The notes under the pieces are model-generated. The model searched no databases and was not told the DNA's origin. It worked only from the letters and a program-made list of their open reading frames with translations. Shown here piece by piece: positions 16,745-25,816 of a DNA stretch of 64,000 bases; positions within the stretch are counted from its first letter, which is position 1, and every line of letters begins with the position of its first letter. The position numbers and the translations under genes are program-made. Source of the stretch: JANWVO01 sp964458495 (GTDB taxonomy: Bacteria > Acidobacteriota > Terriglobia > Bryobacterales > Bryobacteraceae); contig CAYWJB010000008.1 of assembly GCA_964458495.1 (NCBI GenBank), positions 1-64,000 of the forward strand, read 5' to 3'.

Positions 16745-19375
16745 GTGGGTCTGTTCCCCTTCTGTCTCTCCATCCTTGTGGGGATCGTCTCCGATCCTTC
16801 CGGACGGCCCGTCGAAGCCGCCACCGTTCGCCTGCGCTCGCCGCAGGCGGATGTCGCCGTAGAGCGCACCGGCCCGGACGGCGTTTTCCGCATTGCCTCT
16901 GCGCCCTCCGGATCTTTTCTGCTTGAAGTCTCCAAGCCCGGCTTCGCCCCCTGTACGCGCGCAGTCCTCCTGCGTCCGGACCACGAGTCGCGGATCGAGG
17001 TCACCCTCACGCTTCGCCCGCGCCTCGACCAAATCACCGTCTCGGCCGAATCCGGCGAACTGCTGGAACCGCACCGCACCCCGCAGCGAACCACGCTGCT
17101 GGACCGCCCGCTGCTGGAAGTCCAGGCCACGCGCACGCTTGCCGAAGCCTTCACGGGCGAGCCCGGCGCCGCCGAGCAGCGCACCGCGCCGGCCATGGGA
17201 GGCGTCTTCGTCCGCGGGCTCACCGGCAAGAACGTGAGCCTCTACCGTGACGGCATCCGCCTCACCACATCCGCGCAGCGGGGCGGCGTGAGCACCTTCT
17301 TCAACCTGCTGGAACCCGAAACCGTCGAAACCGTGGAGGTCCTCCGGGGCCCCAACAGCGCGCAATACGGCTCCGACTCGGCCGGCGGCGCCGTCCATGT
17401 GATCAGCCGCGGCGCGCCCCTCTCGTCTGCGCCCGCGATCTCGGCCTCCTCCGCGGCATTCTACGACTCGGCCACCCACGGCTTCGGATCACAGCTCCAC
17501 CCGGCGTTCTCCGCGCGCCGCTTCTCCGTTGCCGCCTACCTCGCCGCGCGGCGCATCAACACGGCACACACGGGGCAGGGCACAGACTCCCGCAGCGCCA
17601 TCACGCGGTTCCTCGGTCTCCCTTCCACCATCCTCTTCTCGCGCCTCCCGGACACTGCTTTCACGCAATACGGCGGCAGCCTCCATGCGCAGTTTGCGAT
17701 CACGGAAAAGCTCCGCCTCGCCGCACATTACGACCGCGGCCAGCAGGACGGCGCCAAGCGCTACGACCAGTTGATCGGCGGAGACGGAAACCTGATCGCC
17801 GACTTGCGCAATCTCATGGCCGATTTCGGCTACATACGGCTGCATTCGCTATCCGCGCGCCCCTTTGACCGCGCCTCGCTCTCGCTGAGCTACAACGCCC
17901 AGCGAGAAGAGCGCGTCAATCAGGGTGGAAACGGCAACCCCGCCGCATCCATCACGCACCAATATGAACGCATGTCGGTGTGGGGTGTGCAGCTTTCCGC
18001 CGAGCGCCGCCTCGGGGCTCATTCACTTCACCTCGGGGGCGAAGGCTACCGCGAAACCAGCCGCGCGCCGGCTTTCACATGGAGCCCTGCCACCAGAGCC
18101 GTGACCCTCACGCGCCCGCGCATTCCTTCCGGGGCGCGTTACCTCAACTATGGTGTGTTCGTGCAGGATGCCTGGGAGCCGGAGAGCCTCCCGCGGCTCC
18201 GTCTCACGGCAGCATTGCGTTTCGGAGGCGCCTCCTACCGCTCCCGCGCTTCGGCGGCGCCTGTCGCCGATGGAAGGCCCCTCTGGCCGGACGATTCACT
18301 CGCAGCCAATGCCCTTTCGGGCCGCGCCGGCGCCACCTTCCGGCTCGCCGATCCCCTCTGGCTCCACGCCAATTACGCGCGCGCCTTCCGCGCGCCCGCC
18401 ATGACCGATCTCGGCACGCTCGGTCTTCAGGGAAACGGGAACTACGAGGCCTCCTATAGCGCCATCGCGAACCTCGGCGGTTTCATCGGCTCGGATGCTT
18501 CGCCGTTCGCGGTCTCCACGGGCCGTCCCGTCGAGCCGCTCCGCCCGGAAACAAGCGACAGCATCGACTATGGCCTCACCCTCCGCACCACGCGCCTCCG
18601 GCTCGGACTCGATGCCTTCTGGTCGCGCCTCTCGAACACCATCGTCTCCCAGACGCTGATTCTGCCGCCCGGCGCCGTGGGACTTCCCTTGGGGGATCAG
18701 ATCATTTCCGCGCAACTGCCGAGCGGCGCCGTCTATGTGCCTGCTGCGACCAACCCCGTGCTCGTCCGCGCCAACCTCGGCGGCGCGCGGCTGCGCGGCG
18801 TCGAGCAGTCGCTCGACTGGCGCATTTGCGACTCCTGGAACCTGCGCCAGACATGGACGTGGACTCACGCAGCCGACTCGCTCACAGGCGCGCCGCCCGA
18901 TATCGAACCCGGCATCCCCGCCCCGCAGGGGAGGCTCTCCCTGCGTTACGCTCCGGCGCGGCTCCGCCTGTATGCGGAAGCCTATGTCGACGCAGCCGGC
19001 CGCCAGTCCCGCCTCTCCTCGCTCGCGCTCTCCGACCGCCGCATCGGCGCCGCCCGCTCCCGCTCCAACATCGCCAACTTCTTCACACGGGGCGCGCGTG
19101 TCCGCGGGCTCACTGACGGCGTCACGCTGCTCGCCACCGGCGAGACGCTCGCGCAGGTCCAACAGCGCGTTCTCGGCGGCGAAAGCTCCGCCCCGATGTT
19201 CACCGCCATCGCCGGTTACGCCGTGTTCGGCTTCCGCTTCGGCGCCCCGCTCGATTCCCGCACAGACCTGCTGATCGACCTCTACAATCTCGGCGACCGC
19301 AACTACCGCGGCGTCGGCTGGGGCATCGACGCCCTCGGACGCGGCTTCTCCCTCAAGCTCCGGCGCCGGCTCTGA
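16745..19375 (+). CDS. TonB-dependent receptor with N-terminal carboxypeptidase-regulatory-like domain (FepA/BtuB-like plug)
   Basis: About 876 residues. GTG 16745 is preferred because GGAAGG precedes it by 5 bases; an ATG at 16709 has no ribosome site. The N-terminus is a short hydrophobic leader (GLFPFCLSILVGIV) leading into a CarboxypepD_reg domain (about 12-95). The plug carries VFVRGLTGKNVSLYRDGIR and the classical end VEVLRGPNSAQYGSDSAGGAV, closer to siderophore/cobalamin-type receptors than to the LPLNGRNF group. The barrel includes NFFTRG-like strands and ends LKLRRRL, without the usual terminal aromatic residue. The ligand is unknown; no riboswitch or Fur box was recognised. It converges with the beta-barrel protein at 19394. 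Confidence 0.88.
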   Translation: MGLFPFCLSILVGIVSDPSGRPVEAATVRLRSPQADVAVERTGPDGVFRIASAPSGSFLLEVSKPGFAPCTRAVLLRPDHESRIEVTLTLRPRLDQITVSAESGELLEPHRTPQRTTLLDRPLLEVQATRTLAEAFTGEPGAAEQRTAPAMGGVFVRGLTGKNVSLYRDGIRLTTSAQRGGVSTFFNLLEPETVETVEVLRGPNSAQYGSDSAGGAVHVISRGAPLSSAPAISASSAAFYDSATHGFGSQLHPAFSARRFSVAAYLAARRINTAHTGQGTDSRSAITRFLGLPSTILFSRLPDTAFTQYGGSLHAQFAITEKLRLAAHYDRGQQDGAKRYDQLIGGDGNLIADLRNLMADFGYIRLHSLSARPFDRASLSLSYNAQREERVNQGGNGNPAASITHQYERMSVWGVQLSAERRLGAHSLHLGGEGYRETSRAPAFTWSPATRAVTLTRPRIPSGARYLNYGVFVQDAWEPESLPRLRLTAALRFGGASYRSRASAAPVADGRPLWPDDSLAANALSGRAGATFRLADPLWLHANYARAFRAPAMTDLGTLGLQGNGNYEASYSAIANLGGFIGSDASPFAVSTGRPVEPLRPETSDSIDYGLTLRTTRLRLGLDAFWSRLSNTIVSQTLILPPGAVGLPLGDQIISAQLPSGAVYVPAATNPVLVRANLGGARLRGVEQSLDWRICDSWNLRQTWTWTHAADSLTGAPPDIEPGIPAPQGRLSLRYAPARLRLYAEAYVDAAGRQSRLSSLALSDRRIGAARSRSNIANFFTRGARVRGLTDGVTLLATGETLAQVQQRVLGGESSAPMFTAIAGYAVFGFRFGAPLDSRTDLLIDLYNLGDRNYRGVGWGIDALGRGFSLKLRRRL

Positions 19376-19393
19376 CCGCCGTTTCCACCCGGC

Positions 19394-20044
19394 CTAGAGA
19401 TCCGATCCGGGCAGCCGCTTTGCCCCGAATTTCCAATGCACTCCTGTCATGAACATATGCCGCGTTCTGCCGACGTCTGCCCGCCGCGGCTCCAGGAAAT
19501 AGCCGAAATCAACGGCCACGCGGGCGCCGTTCCCCAGGCGCAGACCCGCGGCATATCGGGTGGACCGCCACCCGCCGGCGTCGAGAAGATTCTCCACGCT
19601 CCCGTAGGGGGCCACCCTTCTCTTCCCGCTCACGCGGAAACGGAAGCGGTAGCGGCTGTAGTCTCTGCCCTGAGCCGAGTCGAACCACTCGGCCAGAGCG
19701 CGTACATCGGCCTCCGTCTGCTTCGCGTTCCACAACGACCCCTCTCCGCCGCCGAACCAGCGGTGGCCACCGATAAAATCCTTTTCGGAATTCTCCTGCC
19801 GGGCGTAGTAATAGCCGCCGATCAAAGCCAACCTGCCGGCCACACTGTACTCGAAGATTGGCCCCATCCGGCCCTGATAAAAACCCAGGAGCCCTGGCTG
19901 GGTCCTTACCCGGGCATGCAGGACGACGTCCAGCCGCGGACTCAGCCGGATGCTTCCGTCAAACGCATGCTGCGTCTCCGTTTGTGCGCACACCGCCACC
20001 GCGCCCAGCAACGCCAGCGCCGGCGCCAGTGCTTTCCTTCTCAT
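19394..20044 (-). CDS. DUF2490-like outer membrane beta-barrel protein
   Basis: 216 residues from ATG 20044 with signal peptide MRRKALAPALALLGAVAVCAQ. The rest alternates short hydrophobic/polar strands ending in aromatics (LGFYQGRMGPIFEYSVAGRL, ALIGGYYYAR, RYRFRFRVSGKR, VAVDFGYFLEPR, HMFMTGVHWKF), as in small outer-membrane barrels of the DUF2490 type. The function is unknown. An upstream in-frame TTG (20089) has less support. A strong hairpin separates it from pgk, so it is probably an independent transcript. Confidence 0.7.
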   Translation of the reverse strand: MRRKALAPALALLGAVAVCAQTETQHAFDGSIRLSPRLDVVLHARVRTQPGLLGFYQGRMGPIFEYSVAGRLALIGGYYYARQENSEKDFIGGHRWFGGGEGSLWNAKQTEADVRALAEWFDSAQGRDYSRYRFRFRVSGKRRVAPYGSVENLLDAGGWRSTRYAAGLRLGNGARVAVDFGYFLEPRRADVGRTRHMFMTGVHWKFGAKRLPGSDL

Positions 20045-20091
20045 CCGGGTCAGCCGCCTTCCCTCGCCTCCTTTCTGTGCCGGAGACAAAT

Positions 20092-20116
20092 CGGGCAGCC
20101 GCCGTGCGGCTGCCCG
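20092..20116 (-). terminator. terminator hairpin downstream of pgk
   Basis: 11-bp perfect stem CGGGCAGCCGC / GCGGCTGCCCG with loop CGT. On the minus strand it is followed by GATTTGTC, the same type of tail seen at 9070. It lies 55 bases beyond the pgk stop. Confidence 0.7.
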
Positions 20117-20128
20117 TCAGCCAGTGGA

Positions 20129-20154
20129 CCGGGCGGAATCTACGCTCCGCCCGG
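20129..20154 (-). terminator. second hairpin downstream of pgk
   Basis: 9-bp stem CCGGGCGGA / TCCGCCCGG with an 8-base loop, 17 bases beyond the pgk stop. No T-tract follows; it may protect the 3' end or back up the neighbouring terminator at 20092-20116. Confidence 0.45.
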
Positions 20155-20170
20155 GAAACCGCAAACCTGC

Positions 20171-21340
20171 TTACTTGTCACTAAGCGCCGCCACGCCCGG
20201 CAGCACCAGACCGGAGAGGTACTCCAGCGAGGCGCCGCCGCCGGTCGAAATGTGGCTGATCTTGTCCGCCACGCCCGCCGACTTCACCGCCTTCTCGCTG
20301 TCGCCGCCGCCGACGACCGAAAGCGCGCCGCTCTCGGCGACGGCTTTCGCCACTGCCACTGTGCCCGCATCGAACGGCTTCTTCTCGAACACGCCCATCG
20401 GACCGTTCCAGATGATCGTCTTCGCGCTGCGGATTACCGCCGCGTAAGCCTCGCGCGTTTTCGGTCCGATGTCCACGCCCATCTTGCCCTCGGGAATCTC
20501 CTCCAGGCTTTCCGACGGGGCATTCTCCTCCAGCACCTCAGCCACTACGTGATCGCAGGGCAGCAGGATGCGGTCGCCGGCCTTTCCCAGGAGCCCCTTG
20601 GCCAGTTCCAGCTTGTCGTCCTCCACCAGGCTCTTGCCCACGGGCTTGCCCTGCGACTTCAGGAACGTGTACGCCATCGCGCCGCCGATCAGCAGGCGGT
20701 CGGCGAATTTCAGCAGGTTTTCGATGACCTCGATCTTGTCTGAAACTTTCGCTCCGCCCAAGATTCCAATGCAGGGCCGCTCGGGATTCGCGGTGCATTT
20801 CTCCAGATATTCCAGCTCCTTTTCCATCAAAAGGCCGGCAGCGGCGGGCTTCAGAAACTCGATGATGCCCACCGTGGAGGCATGCGCGCGGTGCGCCGTT
20901 CCGAAGGCGTCGTTCACGTACACATCGCCGAGCCGCGCCAGCTTCTTCGAGAACTCGGGGTCGTTCTTTTCCTCCTCGGCGTGGAACCGCAGGTTTTCGA
21001 GCAGCAGCACCTCGCCCGGCTCCGGGAGCATCTTTTCCACTTCCTCGCCAATGCAATCCGGCGCCATGGCCACCGGCTTGCCCAGCAGCTCGCTCAGCCG
21101 CTGCGCCACCGGCTTCAGGCTCATCTCCGGGTTGGGCTTGCCCTTGGGCCGTCCGAGATGCGACGCCAGCACCAGCGCAGCGCCTTTTTCCAGCGCGTAT
21201 TGAATGGTCGGCAGCGCCGCCCGGATCCGTTTGTCCGACGTGATTTCCTGCCCTCCGGGAGCGAGCGGCACATTGAAATCCACGCGCATGAAAATGCGCT
21301 TGCCCTGAAGATCAAGATCGCGGATGGAGAGTTTCGGCAT
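20171..21340 (-). CDS. pgk: phosphoglycerate kinase
   Basis: 389 residues, the usual size for the bacterial enzyme that converts 1,3-bisphosphoglycerate and ADP to 3-phosphoglycerate and ATP in cytoplasmic glycolysis. Signature motifs are DFNVP (21-25), SHLGRPKG (60-67), the substrate-binding LLENLRFHAEEEKND, the nucleotide-binding GGAKVSDK and the C-terminal VVGGGDS (about 342-348) with STGGGASLE (about 365-373). The start ATG has a GAGG-type ribosome site. Neighbours upstream on the same strand are the BadF-type kinase (gap 52 bases) and the nth-to-glycosyltransferase series; no gap, tpi or pgm gene is adjacent, unlike common gap-pgk operons. Confidence 0.98.
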   Translation of the reverse strand: MPKLSIRDLDLQGKRIFMRVDFNVPLAPGGQEITSDKRIRAALPTIQYALEKGAALVLASHLGRPKGKPNPEMSLKPVAQRLSELLGKPVAMAPDCIGEEVEKMLPEPGEVLLLENLRFHAEEEKNDPEFSKKLARLGDVYVNDAFGTAHRAHASTVGIIEFLKPAAAGLLMEKELEYLEKCTANPERPCIGILGGAKVSDKIEVIENLLKFADRLLIGGAMAYTFLKSQGKPVGKSLVEDDKLELAKGLLGKAGDRILLPCDHVVAEVLEENAPSESLEEIPEGKMGVDIGPKTREAYAAVIRSAKTIIWNGPMGVFEKKPFDAGTVAVAKAVAESGALSVVGGGDSEKAVKSAGVADKISHISTGGGASLEYLSGLVLPGVAALSDK

Positions 21341-21392
21341 GGAATGAGGACCTCATCCAGATGGTAGCATCCGGAATCGGCCTACCGGCGCC

Positions 21393-22343
21393 TCACTTTT
21401 CCGCCGGCGCGCCCTTCAGTTCCACAGCCAGCCCCGCCGCGCGATAGGCCTCCAGCAAGGCGCCCGCCGCGGGCCCGAACCGCGCAGGGTGCACCTCGGT
21501 GTTGCCGCCCCGCTCCACGCGCCGCTTGTACTCCTCGTAAAGGCGTGCGCACTTGAAGACGCCGCCGATCGGCGCCGCCCGTACATGGTCCTGCGGAGTG
21601 AACACCTGCATCCTCGCCGCCATGGTCAACCCCGCCAGATGTTGCGCCGCCTCCAGCAGGATATCCGCCGCCACATCGTCGCCTTCTTCAGCCGCCTCTT
21701 CCACCACGCGGGAAAGCTCCGCAATCCGCGGGCGCGGATACTCGGGCGTGTAAAAGCGGTGCAGCAGGTCGTTGGCATCGCGCGCGCCCGTGGTCTCCAG
21801 CAGCCGCTGCCGCAGCGACGTCGGCGGACCCCACCCTTCTTCCATCCGCAGCGCCGCCCGCAGGGCCTGCCGCGTCAGATCGAACCCGCCCCCCTCATCG
21901 CCGAAGATGAAACCCCAGCCGCCGGCGCGCGCGAACTTCCCCTCCGCGTTGCGCGCGAACGCGATCGATCCCGTGCCTGCAATTGTGATGATCCCCGGCT
22001 GCCCGGCATGCGCGCCGGTGAGCGCGATCCACGCGTCATGGGTCACGATCCGCCTCTTCAGCCGGAACATCTCGGCGATCAGCGCGTCCTTGTCCGCCGG
22101 ACCGCCGGAGAAGCCGAAGCAGCCCGCTTCGAATTCCAGTTCCTCCACTGCCAGCCCCGCCTCTTCCGCCGCCTGCTTCACACAGCCGCCGATCGCCGCG
22201 CGGAACTTCTCCCGCGCCTGATCGCCTGACACATGGTTGCACGGTCCGCCCCGCCCTTGCCCCAACACCTGTCCCGTCTCGTCCCCGATCAGCGCCGTCG
22301 TCGATGACTGCCCGCCATCCACGCCAAGGAAGAATTTCGGCAT
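21393..22343 (-). CDS. BadF/BadG/BcrA/BcrD-type ATPase, N-acetylglucosamine-kinase-like
   Basis: 316 residues with the ASKHA fold: phosphate-1 loop FFLGVDGGQSSTTALIGD (about 4-21), a phosphate-2/connect segment (GIITIAGTGSIAFARN), GGWGFIFGDEGGGFDL and an adenosine loop APIGGVFKC. These match the eukaryote-like N-acetylglucosamine kinase family (BadF/BadG domain), which phosphorylates GlcNAc or related amino sugars. It ends 4 bases after the membrane glycosyltransferase gene begins its downstream boundary (stop at 22348), so they look co-transcribed. Substrate choice between GlcNAc and muramyl/anhydro-sugars cannot be made from sequence by eye. Confidence 0.8.
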   Translation of the reverse strand: MPKFFLGVDGGQSSTTALIGDETGQVLGQGRGGPCNHVSGDQAREKFRAAIGGCVKQAAEEAGLAVEELEFEAGCFGFSGGPADKDALIAEMFRLKRRIVTHDAWIALTGAHAGQPGIITIAGTGSIAFARNAEGKFARAGGWGFIFGDEGGGFDLTRQALRAALRMEEGWGPPTSLRQRLLETTGARDANDLLHRFYTPEYPRPRIAELSRVVEEAAEEGDDVAADILLEAAQHLAGLTMAARMQVFTPQDHVRAAPIGGVFKCARLYEEYKRRVERGGNTEVHPARFGPAAGALLEAYRAAGLAVELKGAPAEK

Positions 22344-22347
22344 CTCT

Positions 22348-24540
22348 CTATTCCAACTGAAACAGATGATAAGCGTCCACCGCTCCTGTCTCGCGAATCC
22401 CCCACGCTCGCCGGTTCCTCGAAAGATCCTCCCACTGCGGATCGGACTCCCGCACCAGGAGATACGTCACTCCGCCCCGCCGCACCTCCTGCATGGCCAG
22501 CCTCCTCAATGTCAGCGGTACGGGGAAGCCCTGCCTGAGCGGTTCTCCTGCCAGCTCGCGCCATATTCCATCCGGCGCCTTTCCCTCCAGCCGCATCCTC
22601 ACGCCATGCTGGTCTTCGCTCATGAGCAGCCGCACCTCGTCGGCATCGAAGGCGCCGCCGAAACTTGCCTCCACGAACATTCCTGCCCGGATCCGTTCCC
22701 AGCTCCGCCAGCGCGTGACGGGCAGCCCGTCGAAGGCGAGCCTCACGCCCCAGGGGTTCGGCCACGCCCGGATCCTCCACTCCGGCGCGGGCGGAATCTC
22801 GTTGCCGCCCGCAAAGACCCGCATCTCGAAGATGCTCCACAGGTCCTTTTCGCGCTCATCGCCGCGCTGCGGCGTGTTCGTCTGCACCACGCGCACGCCG
22901 GACAGGCGCTGCCGCGGCATGCGGAACACGGCCTCCGTCACCGGACGCATGTCGCTGTACATCGCTGCCTGGATCAGGTCCAGCAGCCGTTCTCCGCGCC
23001 CGCTCTGGAATCCCACGGCGATCTCGCGCGTCGTGTAGCTCTCCGGCATCGAGGAGAATGCCAGCACCAGCTCCCCCGGCGGCGTCATCGCCTCCACCAG
23101 CCGTGCCGCTCTGTAACCCTCCGACTGCCGCGCCAGCCATTCCTGCTCGTTCTCGATCCGCAGCGCCGCGCGCCACGGAATCTTGATCAGCCGCCACCCG
23201 GGCGCCTCCATGTACTTCGACGGCACGTCCGGGAATCCCGCCACCGCATGCGCCACAGCCAGCAACGGCAACAAGGGCGAAGGCAGCCCCAGCGCCATCG
23301 CGTAACTCACGAACGGCGCCGCCGGCATCAGGAAGCGCGCTCCCACGTTGGCGAAATAGGTCGCGCCGAACAGCGCCGCCGCTGCCAGCATGCGCCGCCC
23401 CGCCGCGCTTCGCAGCGCAAGCAACCCCAGCGGCGCCAGCAGGAACAGCGGTCCCCAGAACCCCGCCAGGAGCCGTCCCTTCACGGTCAGTTCCAGCGGC
23501 AACTGCGCGTAGGACTCGATCTCCGGATAGCGCCGCATCAGCTCCACGTACTCCTGCTCGAAGCTCGCATGCACGAACTCGTTGGGCCAGATGCGGTTCA
23601 ACAACGGCGCAGCCGGGTTGCCGTAATAGATCCAGTTGCGCAGGGGCCACGGAGCAGCCGTCAGCGCCGCCACAAGGCACAGCAGCGCCGCCGCGCGCCA
23701 CTGCCTTTTCCACGCGTGCCTCACCAGCGGATACAGCACCGCCACAAAGGCGGTGTACTTCAGCGCGTACGCAAAGCCGCACATCATTCCGGTGAGCCAC
23801 GGCGGCGCCTCGCGTTCGGCCAGGTACACCACCGCAAACGCCACGCACGCCACAGCCGCGTCCGTGTAGGCACTTGTGCCGTCGATCAGCGCCACCGGCG
23901 CGCACAGGAAGAACAGCCCCGCCGCGGCGCCCGCGGCCGGTTTCCCGATCCGCTGCCCGAAACGCAGCATCAGCAGCGGCAACGCAAGGTAGAAAGCGCA
24001 GTGCACCACCGCCGCCGCCGAATGCCGCCCGAAGGCGAACGCCCAGAGGAACAGCATCTCCAGCCCCTGTGAGAGCGCCGCGTACATATTCGTGTCGATC
24101 CGCGCAAAGCCGTGCTCGCGGTAGTAACGCGACACGATGCCCAGGTGGTATCCGCTGCCGTCGGGGCTGATCTCGGGCGCCATGGCCGCCACCAGCGCCA
24201 CGCCGGCATAGATCGCAAACACCGTGCCGAAAAGCCACTGCCACAGGCGCGGCAGCGGGGCGAGCCCCTCGCCTTCCTCTTTCCGGAACGCACCGTCCTT
24301 CCAAGCCGCCGCCAGGATCAACCCGCCCGCCGCCAGCAGCACGCCGTCATACACGATCCCGGCGGCGCACATTCCTGTGATCAGCAGGCTCAGCAACGGC
24401 GCGCCGCACACGAACGCCAGCCCATGCCGCTCCTCCACCGCCAGCCCCATCCGCGCCCGCTTCAGCGCCATCCGCCCCAGCGCCCACGCACACAGCACTG
24501 TGAACCCCGCGCCGAACAACACTGACAGCGCCTTGGGCAT
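22348..24540 (-). CDS. multi-pass membrane glycosyltransferase-like protein (GT39/PMT-like)
   Basis: 730 residues. The first ~460 contain about 10-12 hydrophobic segments (for example LSVLFGAGFTVLCAWALG, LLSLLITGMCAAGIV, FAIYAGVALVAAMA, FLLAPLGLLALR), with an acidic first loop EISPDGSGYHLGIVSRYYR resembling the ED-type catalytic loop of GT-C lipid-linked sugar transferases. The C-terminal ~270 residues are soluble and beta-rich (FEMRVFAGG, RWRSWERI, VRMRLEGKAP). Likely role: transfer of a sugar from a polyprenyl-phosphate donor at the inner membrane; acceptor unknown. It is 9 bases from the lipoprotein gene upstream and 4 from the kinase gene downstream. Confidence 0.7.
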   Translation of the reverse strand: MPKALSVLFGAGFTVLCAWALGRMALKRARMGLAVEERHGLAFVCGAPLLSLLITGMCAAGIVYDGVLLAAGGLILAAAWKDGAFRKEEGEGLAPLPRLWQWLFGTVFAIYAGVALVAAMAPEISPDGSGYHLGIVSRYYREHGFARIDTNMYAALSQGLEMLFLWAFAFGRHSAAAVVHCAFYLALPLLMLRFGQRIGKPAAGAAAGLFFLCAPVALIDGTSAYTDAAVACVAFAVVYLAEREAPPWLTGMMCGFAYALKYTAFVAVLYPLVRHAWKRQWRAAALLCLVAALTAAPWPLRNWIYYGNPAAPLLNRIWPNEFVHASFEQEYVELMRRYPEIESYAQLPLELTVKGRLLAGFWGPLFLLAPLGLLALRSAAGRRMLAAAALFGATYFANVGARFLMPAAPFVSYAMALGLPSPLLPLLAVAHAVAGFPDVPSKYMEAPGWRLIKIPWRAALRIENEQEWLARQSEGYRAARLVEAMTPPGELVLAFSSMPESYTTREIAVGFQSGRGERLLDLIQAAMYSDMRPVTEAVFRMPRQRLSGVRVVQTNTPQRGDEREKDLWSIFEMRVFAGGNEIPPAPEWRIRAWPNPWGVRLAFDGLPVTRWRSWERIRAGMFVEASFGGAFDADEVRLLMSEDQHGVRMRLEGKAPDGIWRELAGEPLRQGFPVPLTLRRLAMQEVRRGGVTYLLVRESDPQWEDLSRNRRAWGIRETGAVDAYHLFQLE

Positions 24541-24549
24541 CGCTCTCTC

Positions 24550-25056
24550 CTACAGCGTGAACCCCGCGCTGCCCAGGATATAGCCGCGCCGCTCGTTCCC
24601 CTGCATCCACCCGGCGTCCGCTTCCAGCTCCGCCAGGATCTCCTTTCCCGGCGCGAGCCATTCTTCCGGCACCGGCTGTCTCCAGTCGATGTAGCCGGCG
24701 CGGCTGGCGTCGATCGCGCCCAGCGGCTTGCCGCCGATCCGCACTTCGATCCTTCTGCCTCCGGCGCGCAGGAACTCCTCCGGCACCGTCAGCACCACGC
24801 GGAATTGCACGCCCTGCGTCTCCTCCACCACGAACCGCAATACGGCGCGCCGCGCCGCCCAGCGCCAGTCGTCATGGATCTCTTCGCCGATTCCCTCCAC
24901 GATCCGCGCGTCTGCCGCCCTCTCCCGCAGGAATGCGTAATGCGCGGGATGGTCGTCCAGGGCGCCTCTCCGCGCGGGCGGCGGCCCCGGCGCCGGCAGC
25001 CGCGCACACCCTGCCTGAAGAAGAACCAGCAGGCTCATCCACCGCGCCAGCTTCAC
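24550..25056 (-). CDS. predicted lipoprotein of unknown function
   Basis: 168 residues from GTG 25056; its start overlaps the nth stop as GTGA, which decides the start over the ATG six codons later. A lipobox LLQAGC places the lipidated Cys at residue 17, followed by a Pro/Ala linker and a domain of about 130 residues (EIHDDWRWAARRAVLRFVVE, VQFRVVLTVPEEFLRAGG, RIEVRIGGKPLGAID). The composition resembles the soluble C-terminal part of the adjacent membrane protein in being a beta-rich carbohydrate-binding-like module, but I do not recognise the family. It lies between nth and the glycosyltransferase-like gene. Confidence 0.7.
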   Translation of the reverse strand: MKLARWMSLLVLLQAGCARLPAPGPPPARRGALDDHPAHYAFLRERAADARIVEGIGEEIHDDWRWAARRAVLRFVVEETQGVQFRVVLTVPEEFLRAGGRRIEVRIGGKPLGAIDASRAGYIDWRQPVPEEWLAPGKEILAELEADAGWMQGNERRGYILGSAGFTL

Positions 25057-25793
25057 GGCAGTGTCTTGTCCGGCGCCCGGCAGATCCGCTCGAGCGGACA
25101 CCGCCCGCACTCGGGCTTCCGCGCCTTGCAGATGTCGCGGCCGAAATGGATCACCTGGTGCGAGAACAGGATCCACCTCTCCTGCGGCAAGAGCCGCATC
25201 AGATCCTGTTCGATCTTCTCCGGCGTCTTCTCCCGCGTCAGCTCCAGCCGCTGCGCAATCCGCGCCACGTGCGTGTCCACCACCACTCCGGAAGCGATCC
25301 CGTACGCTGTGCCCAGCACCACGTTCGCGGTCTTGCGCGCCGCCCCCGGCACCGTCAGCAGCTTTTCCATCTCCCGGGGCACTTGTCCGCCAAATTCGGC
25401 CACGATTTTTTTCGCCGCTCCGACAATATTCTTCGCCTTATTGTTGAAAAAACCCGTCGAACGGACGATCTCCGCCACGTCCGCCACTTGCGCCTTCGCC
25501 ATCGCCTCCGGGGTCGGAAAGCGCGCGAACAGCGCCGGCGTCACCATGTTGACGCGCTCGTCGGTGCACTGCGCGGAGAGAATTGTGGCCACCAGCAGCT
25601 CCCACGCGTTGCGGTGGTGCAGCGCGCAGGTTGCGTCCGGATACAGCCGGTCCAGAGCCTCGAGAACCGCCTTCACCCGCTCGCCGGACGGCGCAGCGCC
25701 ACGCGCTGCTGCGCCGGCCTTTCTGCTGCCTGCCGGAGCGGCTCTTTTCGGCTTCTTTTTCGCCGCCTTGCGCGGCGCCGCTGCTTTCGCCAT
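25053..25793 (-). CDS. nth: endonuclease III (DNA glycosylase/AP lyase)
   Basis: 246 residues. Endonuclease III removes oxidised pyrimidines and cleaves abasic sites. Seen: a helix-hairpin-helix with LLTVPGAARKTANVVL (145-160) including catalytic Lys154, catalytic Asp173 in VVVDTHVARIA, and a [4Fe-4S] cluster motif C222-X6-C229-X2-C232-X5-C238. The first ~35 residues are an Ala/Lys-rich extension (KAAKKKPKRAA) absent from the E. coli enzyme and likely to bind nucleic acid. The loop reads VPGAARKTA instead of the more usual LPGVGRKTA. It heads a run with lipoprotein, glycosyltransferase-like, kinase and pgk genes. Confidence 0.96.
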   Translation of the reverse strand: MAKAAAPRKAAKKKPKRAAPAGSRKAGAAARGAAPSGERVKAVLEALDRLYPDATCALHHRNAWELLVATILSAQCTDERVNMVTPALFARFPTPEAMAKAQVADVAEIVRSTGFFNNKAKNIVGAAKKIVAEFGGQVPREMEKLLTVPGAARKTANVVLGTAYGIASGVVVDTHVARIAQRLELTREKTPEKIEQDLMRLLPQERWILFSHQVIHFGRDICKARKPECGRCPLERICRAPDKTLP

Positions 25794-25816
25794 CCGGTCC
25801 TCGCTGCCGAACTAGC

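Noticed and set aside
13278..17479. Upstream extension of the minus-strand receptor to 17479
   Set aside because: The 282 residues before ATG 16633 are Gly/Arg-rich, lie opposite the divergent receptor, and would place the signal peptide internally.
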